DNA from: DATFWC01 sp963777755
GTDB lineage: Bacteria > Pseudomonadota > Alphaproteobacteria > Rhizobiales > Xanthobacteraceae
Reading direction: 5' to 3'
Assembly (NCBI GenBank): GCA_963777755.1
Contig: CAVZSC010000036.1
Coordinates: forward strand, 62,001-126,000
DNA: 64,000 nt
In this document: piece by piece, positions 1 to 8,732 of the stretch
How positions within the stretch are numbered: the first letter of the stretch is position 1
Layout: each line of letters opens with the position of its first letter
Notes under the pieces: model-generated
Databases searched by the model: none
Seen by the model: the letters and a program-made list of their open reading frames with translations, nothing else
Told to the model about the DNA's origin: nothing
Position numbers and translations under genes: made by a program

Positions 1-1
1 G

Positions 2-331
2 TTCGGCGATGCGAGCACGTTCGCCAAGGCGTACGAGCAGAAGCTCGGCTACGCCCCCGACTATCACGTGGCTGCCGCCGTGGCAGCGGTCGAGGCTCTG
101 GTCTATGCCATAGAAGCCGCGCGCACGATCGAGCCCGCCGACGTGCGCGACGCCATCGCCCGCCTCGATTTCCAAAGCATATATGGCCACATCCGCTTCG
201 GCGACAGCGGCCAGACCGCGCTGCCGCAGACCGTGATCCAGGTCCAGGACGGCAACCTGGTCGAGATCTTCGCCGAGGACTTCATCAACCCGCCACTCTA
301 TCCGGTTCCCCCGTGGGACAAACGCTCGTAG
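2..331 (+). CDS. Branched-chain amino-acid-type ABC transporter substrate-binding protein, C-terminal part (truncated by window edge)
   Basis: Open reading frame entering from the left edge (first whole codon at base 2) and ending at the TAG at 329-331; about 109 C-terminal residues are visible. The stretch AVAAVEALVYAIEAA, followed by a predicted helix beginning ADVRDAIARLDF and a strand YGHIRFGDSGQ, matches the C-terminal lobe of LivK/LivJ-type (Peripla_BP_6) binding proteins, which bring branched-chain amino acids, amides or aromatic acids to an ABC permease. The end IQVQDGNLVEIFAEDFINPPLYPVPPWDKR is typical of the proteobacterial amino-acid/amide subfamily. Ligand and operon lie outside the window. 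The gene converges on the phosphopantetheinyl transferase with 23 bp between stops. Confidence 0.75.
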   Translation, partial: FGDASTFAKAYEQKLGYAPDYHVAAAVAAVEALVYAIEAARTIEPADVRDAIARLDFQSIYGHIRFGDSGQTALPQTVIQVQDGNLVEIFAEDFINPPLYPVPPWDKRS

Positions 332-354
332 GAGCGTGGACGCGGGAGCGCCCC

Positions 355-996
355 CTACCCCGCCGCTTCTGCAACAAACGCCAGGCAGAGCAAATGCGTG
401 GACAGCGCGAACCGCAACTCGACGACGCGACCGTTGCGCAGCATAGCCTTTCGCGCGGCGAGATCGATTTCGACGTCGTGATGCTCGAGGAACGTCTTGT
501 CGAGCGGATAGACGGCCTTGTAGGTCGCCTCTTTGGCGACGAACAAAAGCCGCCCGCCATACGGATCGTCGGCCAGTTTCTCCCGCTCGCGCGGCGTCGC
601 GACCAGGTCCAGCAGATCGGGGGGTAGGAGCTCGGCGGGCTCGATATCGATGCCGAGGGCTGCCACCGCGCGCGCGGGCGCAACTGCGGCGACCGCGTAG
701 CGGGTGTCGTGCGCCAGCGAGCCGACGATGCCGGCCGGCCAGATCGGGGCTCCCGATGCAGCCTTCGCGAGCGCCCAGCCCGGCTGCCCGAGACGCGCCA
801 GCAGCTCGCGGGCGACGATCCGTGCCGCACCGCTCGCTCGCCGCACCTTGACGACGCTCGCGGCGAAGGCGGGAGCTTCGGTGGGCAGGAGCGCGTCCTC
901 GTCGCCAGCGGAGATCGCGCGGTGGCCGATCAAAACCCCCGGAACAGCGAGCGCCTGGATGGCTGTGTGCAATGCAGTATCGGGGGTGATGATCAT
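355..996 (-). CDS. 4'-phosphopantetheinyl transferase, EntD/Sfp type
   Basis: A 213-residue protein, the usual length for EntD-type transferases, which move the phosphopantetheine arm of CoA onto carrier proteins of fatty acid, polyketide or non-ribosomal peptide synthesis. The two diagnostic Mg/CoA motifs are present: GIDIE at about residues 115-119 and FVAKEATYK at about 152-160 (Lys-Glu, then Lys). SLAHD near residue 93 is the conserved histidine region. The ATG at 996 is preferred because it gives family length; the same frame stays open upstream to 1230 but that extension has no family character. No siderophore or synthase genes are nearby, so the target carrier protein cannot be inferred. 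Confidence 0.85.
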   Translation of the reverse strand: MIITPDTALHTAIQALAVPGVLIGHRAISAGDEDALLPTEAPAFAASVVKVRRASGAARIVARELLARLGQPGWALAKAASGAPIWPAGIVGSLAHDTRYAVAAVAPARAVAALGIDIEPAELLPPDLLDLVATPREREKLADDPYGGRLLFVAKEATYKAVYPLDKTFLEHHDVEIDLAARKAMLRNGRVVELRFALSTHLLCLAFVAEAAG

Positions 997-1232
997 CCTG
1001 GGCGAATGCGCCGCATCGACGGCATGCGAAACCTTTCGATCACCCGTCCGTTCTTTTGAAAGACTCCCATCGCTGCCGGCGGGCCGGCCAGCGCTGTCGT
1101 ATCGCACCATGACTTGCCGCGGAGGTCTCGGCAACCAGTTGCCTGTGACAACGTAAAGCGGCAATGTGACCATTCTGGCTATTTGCGCAACTCGCCCGTT
1201 CACTGGCGTTTTTCCGGCCGTGGAGCCCACTG

Positions 1233-3158
1233 ATGGACCGCTTCCAATCCCGCAAGATCGTCAGGCCTGCGCATACGGCCGCCGGGTCGAGCGGCAGCCT
1301 CTCGCGCCGCGATCTCCTGGGCGCATCCGCCGGCGTTCTCGCGGCTGCCTGCGTGCCCGGCGTCATCGCCCCGGCTCAGGCAACCGAGCACGAAAGCCAC
1401 GGCATGTCGGCATTCGGCGACCTGAAATACCCGCCCGACTTCCGTCATTTCGACTACGTCAACCCGGCGGCGCCGAAGGGAGGGCTGTTCTCCCAGGTGG
1501 GCGTGACGCGGCAGTTCAATCAGAACTTCCTCACCTTCAATACGCTCAACAGCTACATTCTGAAGGGCGACGCGGCGCAAGGCATGGAGCTCACCTTCGC
1601 CACCCTGATGGCGCGGGCGACCGACGAGCCCGATGCGCTGTACGGCTTGGCGGCGCGCGCCGTGCGCATCTCGCCCGACAAGCGCACCTATCGTTTCCTG
1701 CTGCGGCCCGAGGCACACTTCCACGACGGCACCAAGCTCACCGCCCACGACGTCGCCTTCTCGCTCAACCTGCTGCGGGAAAAAGGCCATCCGGTCATTC
1801 TGCAGATGATGCGCGACGTCGCGGGCGTCGACGCCGTCGACGACACGACGGTCGTGGTGCGTTTCGCCGAAAAGCACGCGCGCGACGTGCCGTTGTTTGT
1901 CGGCATCATGCCGATCTTCGCGCGCGCCTACTATTCGACGCGCTCGTTCGAGGAGACGAGCCTCGACGTGCCGCTCGGCTCCGGCGCCTACAAGGTGGGA
2001 CGCCTGTCCGCCGGCCGCTTCATCGAGTACGAGCGGGTGAAGGACTGGTGGGGCGCGGATCTGCCGGTCGCACGCGGCCAGAGCAATTTCGACGTGCTGC
2101 GCTTCGAGTACTACCGCGACCGCGACGTCGCGTTCGAGGGCTTCACCGGCAAGAGCTACCTGTTCCGCGAGGAGTTCACCTCCCGCACCTGGGCGACGCG
2201 CTACGACTTCCCGGCGATCCAGGACGGCCGGGTGAAGCGCGAGGTTCTGCCCAACGATACCCCGTCCGGCGCCCAGGGCTGGTTCATCAACACGCGGCGC
2301 GACAAGTTCAAGGACCGGAGCCTGCGCGAGGCGCTGATCCACGCGTTCGATTTCGAGTGGACCAACAAGAACCTGATGTACGGCTCGTACGAGCGCACCC
2401 ATTCGGTGTTCCAGAACTCCGACCTGATGGCCAAGGGCAAGCCGAGCGCGGAGGAGGTCGCGTTGCTGGAGCCGTACCGCGGGAAGGTGCCGGACGAGGT
2501 GTTCGGCGAGCCGTTCGTGCCCCCGGCCTCCGACGGCTCGGGGCAGGACCGCCTGCTGCTGCGCAAGGCGACCCAGCTGCTCCAGGAGGCCGGCCTCGTC
2601 ATCAAGGACGGCAAGCGGATGAACGCGCGCGGCGAGCCGTTCACCATCGAGTTCCTGCTCGACGAGCCGGCCGCGCAGCCGATCCACATGCCCTACATCA
2701 AGAACCTGGCAGCGCTGGGCATCGAGGCGACCGTGCGGCTCGTCGACCCGGTGCAGTACCGCTCCCGGGTCGAGGATTTCGATTTCGATCTCACGGTACA
2801 GCGCTTCGGCTTCTCGACGACGCCCGGCGATTCGCTGCGCACCTTCTTCTCCTCCCAGGCGGCGACCCTGAAAGGCTCGCAGAATCTCGCCGGCATCGCC
2901 GACCCGGCGATTGACGCCATGATCGGCCGTATCATCGCCGCCGACACGCGGCCGCATCTCGTCGTCGCCTGCCGCGCGCTCGACCGGCTGATCCGGGCTG
3001 GGCGCTACTGGGTGCCCCACTGGTACAAGGCCTCGCACTGGGTGGCCTATTGGGACGCGTTCAGCCGGCCGCCCGACAAGCCGCGGTACGCGCGCGGCGC
3101 CCCGGAAACCTGGTGGTACGACAAGGCCAAGGCGGCCAAGATCGAGCGGGCCGGGTAG
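1233..3158 (+). CDS. YejA-like family 5 extracellular solute-binding protein (peptide/microcin-type ABC transport), Tat-exported
   Basis: 641 residues. The N-terminus carries a twin-arginine motif (SRRDLLG) before a hydrophobic stretch ending PAQA, so export is predicted to be Tat-dependent. The mature protein starts with HGMSAFGDLKYPPDF and NPAAPKGG, the signature of the YejA group of SBP_bac_5 proteins, which deliver oligopeptides to the YejBEF permease in enterics. In this family it is about 600 residues, so the length is full. No yejBEF permease genes follow; the next feature is a tRNA. The ATG at 1233 is the start that retains the Tat signal. Confidence 0.88.
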   Translation: MDRFQSRKIVRPAHTAAGSSGSLSRRDLLGASAGVLAAACVPGVIAPAQATEHESHGMSAFGDLKYPPDFRHFDYVNPAAPKGGLFSQVGVTRQFNQNFLTFNTLNSYILKGDAAQGMELTFATLMARATDEPDALYGLAARAVRISPDKRTYRFLLRPEAHFHDGTKLTAHDVAFSLNLLREKGHPVILQMMRDVAGVDAVDDTTVVVRFAEKHARDVPLFVGIMPIFARAYYSTRSFEETSLDVPLGSGAYKVGRLSAGRFIEYERVKDWWGADLPVARGQSNFDVLRFEYYRDRDVAFEGFTGKSYLFREEFTSRTWATRYDFPAIQDGRVKREVLPNDTPSGAQGWFINTRRDKFKDRSLREALIHAFDFEWTNKNLMYGSYERTHSVFQNSDLMAKGKPSAEEVALLEPYRGKVPDEVFGEPFVPPASDGSGQDRLLLRKATQLLQEAGLVIKDGKRMNARGEPFTIEFLLDEPAAQPIHMPYIKNLAALGIEATVRLVDPVQYRSRVEDFDFDLTVQRFGFSTTPGDSLRTFFSSQAATLKGSQNLAGIADPAIDAMIGRIIAADTRPHLVVACRALDRLIRAGRYWVPHWYKASHWVAYWDAFSRPPDKPRYARGAPETWWYDKAKAAKIERAG

Positions 3159-3387
3159 CAGCCGTGAGGCCGGCGGGCCCGGGAGCGGGCCGCACGGCTT
3201 CGTGCCGGGAGCAACCGAAATACCAAGCTGCTGTTCTGCCGTGCTTTCTCAGGTTCGTTTCGCCAAAATGGGGGCGGCAGTTGAGGCCTTGGATGCGGCC
3301 GGTGACTCCCGTGGGCACGCGAGAGGCAGCGCCGAAGGAGCATTTGCCCGAACGCCCTCGATCCAATACCTACGCCCCGAACGCTCA

Positions 3388-3479
3388 GGAAGGGTGGCCG
3401 AGCGGCTTAAGGCAGCGGTCTTGAAAACCGCCAGGGGGCGCGAGTTCCCTCGTGGGTTCGAATCCCACCCCTTCCGCCA
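3388..3479 (+). tRNA. tRNA-Ser (anticodon UGA), 3' CCA encoded
   Basis: The acceptor stem GGAAGGG (3388-3394) pairs with CCTTCC preceded by C (3469-3475), followed by discriminator G and an encoded CCA (3477-3479). The anticodon loop CTTGAAA gives anticodon TGA at 3422-3424. A long variable arm (GGGGGCGCGAGTTCCCT region) and the T-arm GTGGGTTCGAATCCCAC are intact, as expected for a class II serine tRNA. It reads UCN serine codons. The 118 bp after it are unusually AT-rich for this genome. Confidence 0.97.
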
Positions 3480-3597
3480 AGATCAGAAACAATAATCTTT
3501 ATTATATTCAATTAATTGACAAACAATTCTCATCTTTTGCTTGCGCTGACTATTGCACGAATCCGGTCCCGCTGGATCGACATGCGCAGTCCTCATC

Positions 3598-5253
3598 CTA
3601 TGGCCGCGCCAACGCCCCGCTGATGATCGCCTGCGCTTCCTCCTGGATGCGCCGCAGGTGGTCGCTGCCGCGAAAGCTCTCCGCGTAGAGCTTGTAGACG
3701 TCTTCCGTGCCTGACGGACGCGCCGCAAACCACCCCTGCGCGGTGACGACCTTCAGGCCGCCGATCGGCGCACCGTTGCCTGGCGCCGTCGTCAGGAGCG
3801 CTTCGATGGGGTAACCGGCAAGCTCGGTGACGCTGACGTCTTTCTCTGAGAGCGCGAGAAGAGCCGCCTTTTGTTCTCCCGTGGCGGGCGCGTCGATCCG
3901 TTCATAGACCGGCGCCCCCAGCTCACGGGTGAGCTCCGCGTACAGCTCGGACGGATCGCGGCCGGTGCGCGCCATGAGCTCCGCGGCCAGCAGGTCCATG
4001 ATGATCCCGTCTTTGTCGGTCGCCCAGGCGGTGCCGTCATGCCGGAGAAAGGACGCGCCAGCGCTCTCTTCGCCACCGAAGCCGAGCGATCCGTCGAGCA
4101 GGCCCGGCACGAACCACTTGAATCCAACCGGCACCTCGACCAGCGCGCGCCCGATCTTGGCGGCGACGCGGTCGATGATGCTGCTGCTCACCACGGTCTT
4201 GCCGACCGCTGCCGCGGAACGCCAGTCCGGACGATGGGTGAAGAGATAGAAAATCGCCGCCGCGAGGTAGTGGTTGGGATTCATCAGGCCGGCGCTGCGC
4301 GTCACGATGCCGTGCCGGTCGGCGTCGGGGTCGTTGCCGAATGCGATGTCGAAACGGTCCTTGAGTTCGATCAGCTTCGCCATGGCGTAGGAGGACGAGC
4401 AGTCCATGCGGATCTTGCCGTCCCAGTCCACCGACATGAAGCGGAACGTCGGATCCACCGCGTCGTTCACGACCTCCACGTCGATCCCGAACCGGTCGGC
4501 GATCGGCCTCCAGAACGCGACGCTCGATCCGCCGAGCGGATCGACGCCGATCTTGAGCCGCGCGTTACGGATGACCTCCATGTCGACAATGGAAGCCAGG
4601 TCGGCCACATAGGTCGCGACATAGTCGTGCGCGTGGGTCGTGGCTGCGCGGCGGGCCTCGTCGTAGGCGATCCGGGCCACGCCTCCGACGCCGTTCGACA
4701 GCAGGCTGTTCGCTCTCTCCTCGATCCAGCGCGTCACGCCAGTGTCGGCGGGTCCGCCGCTCGGCGGGTTGTACTTGAAGCCGCCATCGGCCGGCGGATT
4801 GTGCGAGGGGGTGATGACGATGCCGTCCGCCAGACCTGTGGTGCGCCCGAGATTGTACTTGAGGATCGCGTGGGAGACCGCCGGCGTCGGCGTATAGCCG
4901 TCATCGCCATCGATCATGGTCTCTACGCCATTGGCCGCGAGCACCTCCAGGGCAGTCGTGAAAGCCGGCTCCGACAGAGCGTGCGTGTCTTTTCCGATGA
5001 ACAGAGGGCCGGTGATGCCCTGGCTGCTGCGGCAATCGCAGATCGCCTGCGTGATCGCCAGGACGTGCGCCTCATTGAAGGAGCCGCGCAGCGAAGAGCC
5101 CCGATGACCGCTGGTGCCGAAGCCGACCCGTTGCGCGGGGTCCGTGAAGTCAGGCTTGCGCGCGTAATACTCCTGTCGGAGGTTGGCGACGTCGACGAGG
5201 AGATCCTCCGGAGGGGGCTTTGCGGCGAGCGGATGGATCGTCATTGCAATCAC
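3598..5253 (-). CDS. pgm: Phosphoglucomutase, alpha-D-glucose phosphate-specific
   Basis: 551 residues, full length for the bacterial Pgm (phosphohexose mutase) family that interconverts glucose 1-phosphate and glucose 6-phosphate for glycogen, trehalose and exopolysaccharide precursor supply. Visible motifs are GFGTSGHRGSS near residue 44, the phosphoserine loop TPSHNPP (catalytic Ser about 150), the metal loop GNDPDADRHG, the sugar loop GGEESAG and the phosphate-binding end ARPSGTEDVYKLYAES. Two in-frame ATGs (5253 and 5244) are possible starts. It stands alone on the minus strand between the tRNA and fabI. Confidence 0.95.
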   Translation of the reverse strand: MIAMTIHPLAAKPPPEDLLVDVANLRQEYYARKPDFTDPAQRVGFGTSGHRGSSLRGSFNEAHVLAITQAICDCRSSQGITGPLFIGKDTHALSEPAFTTALEVLAANGVETMIDGDDGYTPTPAVSHAILKYNLGRTTGLADGIVITPSHNPPADGGFKYNPPSGGPADTGVTRWIEERANSLLSNGVGGVARIAYDEARRAATTHAHDYVATYVADLASIVDMEVIRNARLKIGVDPLGGSSVAFWRPIADRFGIDVEVVNDAVDPTFRFMSVDWDGKIRMDCSSSYAMAKLIELKDRFDIAFGNDPDADRHGIVTRSAGLMNPNHYLAAAIFYLFTHRPDWRSAAAVGKTVVSSSIIDRVAAKIGRALVEVPVGFKWFVPGLLDGSLGFGGEESAGASFLRHDGTAWATDKDGIIMDLLAAELMARTGRDPSELYAELTRELGAPVYERIDAPATGEQKAALLALSEKDVSVTELAGYPIEALLTTAPGNGAPIGGLKVVTAQGWFAARPSGTEDVYKLYAESFRGSDHLRRIQEEAQAIISGALARP

Positions 5254-5324
5254 TCCAGTTCCGGACCGCTTCCCGTGGCCCCCTCGAGGGCCGGCGCGTC
5301 AGGCACCAGGGATCGCGGCTGCAC

Positions 5325-5356
5325 CATATATGTCGGCTGCCCTGCGACTGGCGCGG
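5325..5356 (+). repeat. Short direct repeat, copy A (3' side of fabI)
   Basis: The stretch ending TGCCCTGCGACTGGCGCG recurs nearly unchanged at 6505-6537, on the other side of fabI, in the same orientation. Both copies begin with TATATGT and differ mainly by a two-base insertion and a C/T change. Both lie outside coding sequence. What it does is unknown; it could mark a past insertion or duplication boundary of the fabI segment. Confidence 0.6.
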
Positions 5357-5378
5357 ATCGTGGCGCGCCAAACGCGTT

Positions 5379-6425
5379 CTAATCGATGATGTGATAGCCG
5401 CCGTCGATATACAGCGTCTCGCCGGTGATGAGCTTGGCCGCATCGTGCGCCAGGAAGGCGGTGTCGATGCCCACGTCGTCGATGCTGACCAGGCTGCGCG
5501 CCGGCGCCTTGGACTTCGCCTTGTCGAGCAGCGCGTCGAATTCGGGAATGCCGGAGGCGGCGCGCGTCGCCAGCGGGCCCGGCGAGATGGCGTGCACGCG
5601 GATTCCCTTCGGGCCGAGCTCGGCGGCCATGTAGCGCACCGCCGCTTCAAGCGCCGCCTTCGCGACCCCCATGATGTTGTAGTTCTTCACCACCATCCGG
5701 CTGCCGTAATAGGTCATCGTGAACAGCGTGCCACCCTTCTTCATCAGGGGTTCGGCGAGATGGGCCATGCGCATGAATGACCAGCACGACACGTCCATCG
5801 TGGTGAGAAATCCGTCCTGCGGGACGTCCACGACGCGTCCGCCCAGCGCCTCCTTGGGCGAGAAGGCGATCGAGTGGATGAGGAAATCGAGCCGTCCCCA
5901 GTCCTTCGTGATGCGTTCGAACACCGCCTCCATCTGCCCCGGCGTGCGAACGTCGAGGGGCATGAAGATCGGCGCTTGAACCGTGCGCGCCAGCGGCTCG
6001 ACGAACTTCTTGGCCTTGTCGTTGAGATAGGTCACCGCCAGCTCGGCGCCGAGCACGCGAAACGCCTTGGCGCAGCCCCAGGCGATCGACTGGTCGTTGG
6101 CGATGCCGACGATGAGGCCGCGCTTGCCTTCGAGCAGCTTGGCTTTGACGACGGGAAGCGTGCGAGAGAGCTTCTTGCTCTCTGCCTGTTCCTGCAGGAA
6201 GCGCTCGGCGGCCTGCTCGAGCTTGCGAAAAGCGCCCTGTCGATCCTTGGCATCCTTGACCTGCCCGATCGGTCGACCATTGGCCTTCAAGTGGCCCTCG
6301 CCCCAGGGAGCGACGTCGATCTCGAGGATGTCATCCCCCACCGTCGCCACGAATTGTTGAACGGTCGAACCCTTGCCGACCGGAAATGTCTTGTTCGGTT
6401 CCCAGTTTGCTTTGCTCGGTGCCAT
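5379..6425 (-). CDS. fabI: Enoyl-[acyl-carrier-protein] reductase (FabI type) with about 95-residue N-terminal extension
   Basis: 348 residues, whereas FabI is usually about 260-275. From residue 96 on (LLEGKRGLIVGIANDQSIAWG) the protein is a classical FabI: the SIAWG cofactor loop, HSIAFSP, a Tyr at about 239/240 and the catalytic Y-x6-K at Tyr249/Lys256 within YNIMGVAK, then the ISPGP loop and the end ITGETLYIDGGYHI. It would reduce trans-2-enoyl-ACP with NAD(P)H in type II fatty acid synthesis. Residues 1-95 (MAPSKANWEPNKTF start) are charged, contain GDDILEIDVAPWGEGHL and a Glu/Lys/Gln-rich helix, and match no family I recognise. The ATG at 6425 is the first in-frame ATG with a plausible spacing; the frame is open further upstream. 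The gene is flanked by a direct repeat. Confidence 0.87.
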   Translation of the reverse strand: MAPSKANWEPNKTFPVGKGSTVQQFVATVGDDILEIDVAPWGEGHLKANGRPIGQVKDAKDRQGAFRKLEQAAERFLQEQAESKKLSRTLPVVKAKLLEGKRGLIVGIANDQSIAWGCAKAFRVLGAELAVTYLNDKAKKFVEPLARTVQAPIFMPLDVRTPGQMEAVFERITKDWGRLDFLIHSIAFSPKEALGGRVVDVPQDGFLTTMDVSCWSFMRMAHLAEPLMKKGGTLFTMTYYGSRMVVKNYNIMGVAKAALEAAVRYMAAELGPKGIRVHAISPGPLATRAASGIPEFDALLDKAKSKAPARSLVSIDDVGIDTAFLAHDAAKLITGETLYIDGGYHIID

Positions 6426-6504
6426 GGCTGCTGCTGCCTTTGCTGGATCTTCGCGCGGTTGCTTCGCATCAAGAGCGAACGCCCCTTTGCGACGCAACAG
6501 AATT

Positions 6505-6537
6505 CTATATGTGTCGGCCGCCCTGCGACTGGCGCGG
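6505..6537 (+). repeat. Short direct repeat, copy B (5' side of fabI)
   Basis: Partner of the copy at 5325-5356; shares CCCTGCGACTGGCGCGG exactly and TATATGTG..CGGC upstream. It lies in the 234-bp spacer between fabI and the formaldehyde dehydrogenase gene, which otherwise shows no gene. Confidence 0.6.
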
Positions 6538-6659
6538 TCGCCCACGGGCTTATGTCATCGGGTTATGTCAGCGCAGTGTCGATAGAGCGCCGCCACGCCT
6601 GCCGGCGCTCGGGAGGGGCCGGCGGCGGCTCGATGGCGCCGAATGGCCGCCCGGAACCA

Positions 6660-7788
6660 TTAGAAGACCACCACGCTCCGGATCGATTTGCCCGCATGCA
6701 TGAGCTCGAAACCCTTGTTGATGTCGGCGAGCGGCATCGTGTGGGTGATCATCGGGTCGATCTCGATCTTTCCCTGCATGTACCAGTCGACGATTTTCGG
6801 CACGTCGGTGCGGCCGCGCGCACCGCCGAACGCGGTGCCTTTCCAGACCCGGCCGGTCACGAGCTGGAACGGACGGGTCGCGATCTCGGCACCGGCTGGA
6901 GCCACGCCGATAATGACGCTGACCCCCCAGCCGCGATGGCAGGCTTCGAGGGCCTGGCGCATGACCGTGACGTTGCCGGTGCAATCGAACGTGTAGTCCG
7001 CTCCCCCGATCTGGTCCGCAGGCGTCTTCGTCAGATTGACGAGGTAGGGGACGAGATCGCCCCCCACCTCTTTCGGATTGACGAAGTGCGTCATCCCGAA
7101 GCGCTCGCCCCATTCCTTCCGCGCGCTGTTGATGTCGACGCCGATGATCATGTCGGCGCGCGGCGAGCCGCAGGCCCTGTATGACGTTCAGGCCGATCCC
7201 GCCGAGCCCGAACACGATGCTTTTCGCACCGGGCTCGACCTTGGCGGTATTGAGCACGGCGCCGATCCCGGTGGTCACGCCACAACCGATGTAGCAGACC
7301 TTGTCGAACGGTGCGTCCTCGCGGATTTTTGCAACGGCGATCTCCGGGAGAACGGTGAAATTGGCGAAGGTCGAGCAGCCCATGTAATGGTGCAGCCGCT
7401 CGCCGCCCATGGAGAAACGCGAGGTGCCGTCCGGCATCAGCCCCTGTCCCTGGGTAGCCCGGATGGCCGTGCACAGGTTGGTCTTGCGCGACAGGCAGGA
7501 CGGACATTGGCGGCATTCCGGCGTGTAGAGCGGAATGACGTGGTCTCCCTTCTTCACCGAGGAGACGCCGGGCCCGACATCGACCACCACGCCCGCCCCC
7601 TCATGACCGAGAATGACCGGGAACAAGCCTTCCGGGTCCGCGCCCGACAGCGTGAACTCGTCGGTGTGGCAAATTCCGGTAGCCCTGATCTCAATCAGGA
7701 CCTCGCCCGCCTTGGGCCCCTCGAGTTGCACGTCGACGATCTCGAGCGACTTGCCGGCCTTGAACGCCACCGCGGCACGCACATCCAT
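6660..7788 (-). pseudogene. frmA: S-(hydroxymethyl)glutathione dehydrogenase / class III alcohol dehydrogenase, frameshifted near 7157-7165
   Basis: Two overlapping reading frames together make a full class III ADH (about 375 residues), which oxidises S-hydroxymethylglutathione in formaldehyde detoxification. The N-terminal frame (start ATG 7788 behind GGGAGG) holds the catalytic zinc residues (GICHTDEFT, GHEGAG), the four-Cys structural zinc loop (PECRQCPSCLSRKTNLC) and the Rossmann GLGGIG. It then loses register after GLRLA. The second frame continues from ADMIIGVDIN through CTGNVTVMRQALE to the end KSIRSVVVF. One extra base in a GCGCGC run at about 7157-7165 explains the shift. Everything else is intact, so a sequencing error is as likely as a true pseudogene. 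Confidence 0.85.
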
Positions 7789-8099
7789 GTCTGCCTCCCA
7801 GTTCGTTAGTGGTAATTGCGCGAATCTTCCGGCCCACCGCAAGGCCTACGCCGGCGAGCTTCTCGCCGGGCTTCGTCGCATGACGTCCGATGCATCATCC
7901 GCAGGGCCGAACGGCTACTCGGTGGAGTAGACGGGCCAACCTGCCGCGCGGCGGCTTTCGCCGCTCACACCATCAGCGCAGGGGGGTTGCCATGCGCGCG
8001 CTGCAATGCAGCATGGCGCATGGTTACTGCATTGCAACATAAATCGTTAAGACTCTTCAAATAGGTATCGTTTTTGCAAGATAAACAAGGAGATAAGTG
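7789..8099. other. 311-bp spacer holding the divergent promoters of frmA and the DUF1127 gene
   Basis: No gene is supported here. The right half is clearly more AT-rich than the surroundings and carries a long palindrome (8001-8037) and the ribosome binding site of the DUF1127 gene. The left part contains only the frmA Shine-Dalgarno sequence and unremarkable GC-rich DNA. Confidence 0.6.
8001..8037. promoter_or_regulatory. Palindrome upstream of the DUF1127 gene (possible operator)
   Basis: CTGCAATGCAG at 8001-8011 is repeated in inverted form as CTGCATTGCAA at 8027-8037 (ten of eleven bases pair), separated by 15 bp. Spacing and dyad symmetry suit a dimeric regulator, for example a LysR-type protein, or less likely an RNA hairpin. 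It lies 60-100 bp upstream of the start codon at 8100. No regulator gene is adjacent. Confidence 0.5.
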
Positions 8100-8255
8100 A
8101 TGTTCCTGATGCATTTCATGCGCTCGGTGGCACAGTGGCGGCGCTTCAACGGCCTGCTCAACCACCTCAACCATATGAACGACCGCGAGCTTTCCGAACT
8201 CGGCATCAGCCGCTCCAACGTGATCCGGTTCGCCATGGATCATTCGGAACGGTGA
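8100..8255 (+). CDS. DUF1127 (YjiS-like) micro-protein
   Basis: A 51-residue frame starting at ATG 8100 behind a strong AAGGAGATAAGTG ribosome binding site. The sequence contains the DUF1127 core: a Trp-Arg-Arg helix (VAQWRRFNGLLNHL) followed by LNHMNDRELSELGISRSNV. Such basic micro-proteins are common in Hyphomicrobiales; in several species DUF1127 proteins have been linked to RNA turnover, phosphate and carbon metabolism or stress, but the role of this one is unknown. It is transcribed away from frmA and preceded by a palindrome that may control it. Confidence 0.85.
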   Translation: MFLMHFMRSVAQWRRFNGLLNHLNHMNDRELSELGISRSNVIRFAMDHSER

Positions 8256-8308
8256 TCGGGAGGGGCCGGCACGGTCGGCAGCCTTGGTCGTCGGGCCGCC
8301 CTTGGCGG

Positions 8309-8566
8309 CTACGCCGTGCTGACCGGCGGCTTTCGCTCCAGCGGATAATCGGCGCTGTCGTAGAGGCGCCGGATCCCTTCCCCGTCGAACCGTTCCTCGT
8401 CCACTTCGAGCACCGCACCGAGCAGCAGCATCGGCGGCATCTCTTCAATTGCGAAGCGGATTGCCTCGGCGGCCGTGTCGAAGCGGCGATAGCCCGCCGG
8501 CCGGTTGCCCTTCTTGCTCCGGCTGGGAAAGAGCTCGGCGGGAACGCTGTAGTCGAAACGCGCCAT
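8309..8566 (-). CDS. Small conserved hypothetical protein (85 aa)
   Basis: An 85-residue acidic protein starting MARFDYSVPAELFPSRS, with a central helix FDTAAEAIRFAIEEMPP and the end DSADYPLERKP. No signal peptide or membrane segment. I recall similar short proteins in Bradyrhizobium-type genomes, but no function is known. Codon use matches the neighbours. It converges with the DUF1127 gene 53 bp away and diverges from the binding-protein gene at 8733. Confidence 0.7.
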   Translation of the reverse strand: MARFDYSVPAELFPSRSKKGNRPAGYRRFDTAAEAIRFAIEEMPPMLLLGAVLEVDEERFDGEGIRRLYDSADYPLERKPPVSTA

Positions 8567-8732
8567 CGCCTATCTAACCACGACCACGTGGCGAAAACCA
8601 GACGCACGCACCCGCACCAAGTGCAGGGACCCCTACTCTCGGGCCCAGTCCGCCCCATGTCGCGCGCGCTTTGCGTTGCCGCCGGCCACTGATAACGTCG
8701 GACAAAACCATCATGCTCGAGGGAGGAACGGG

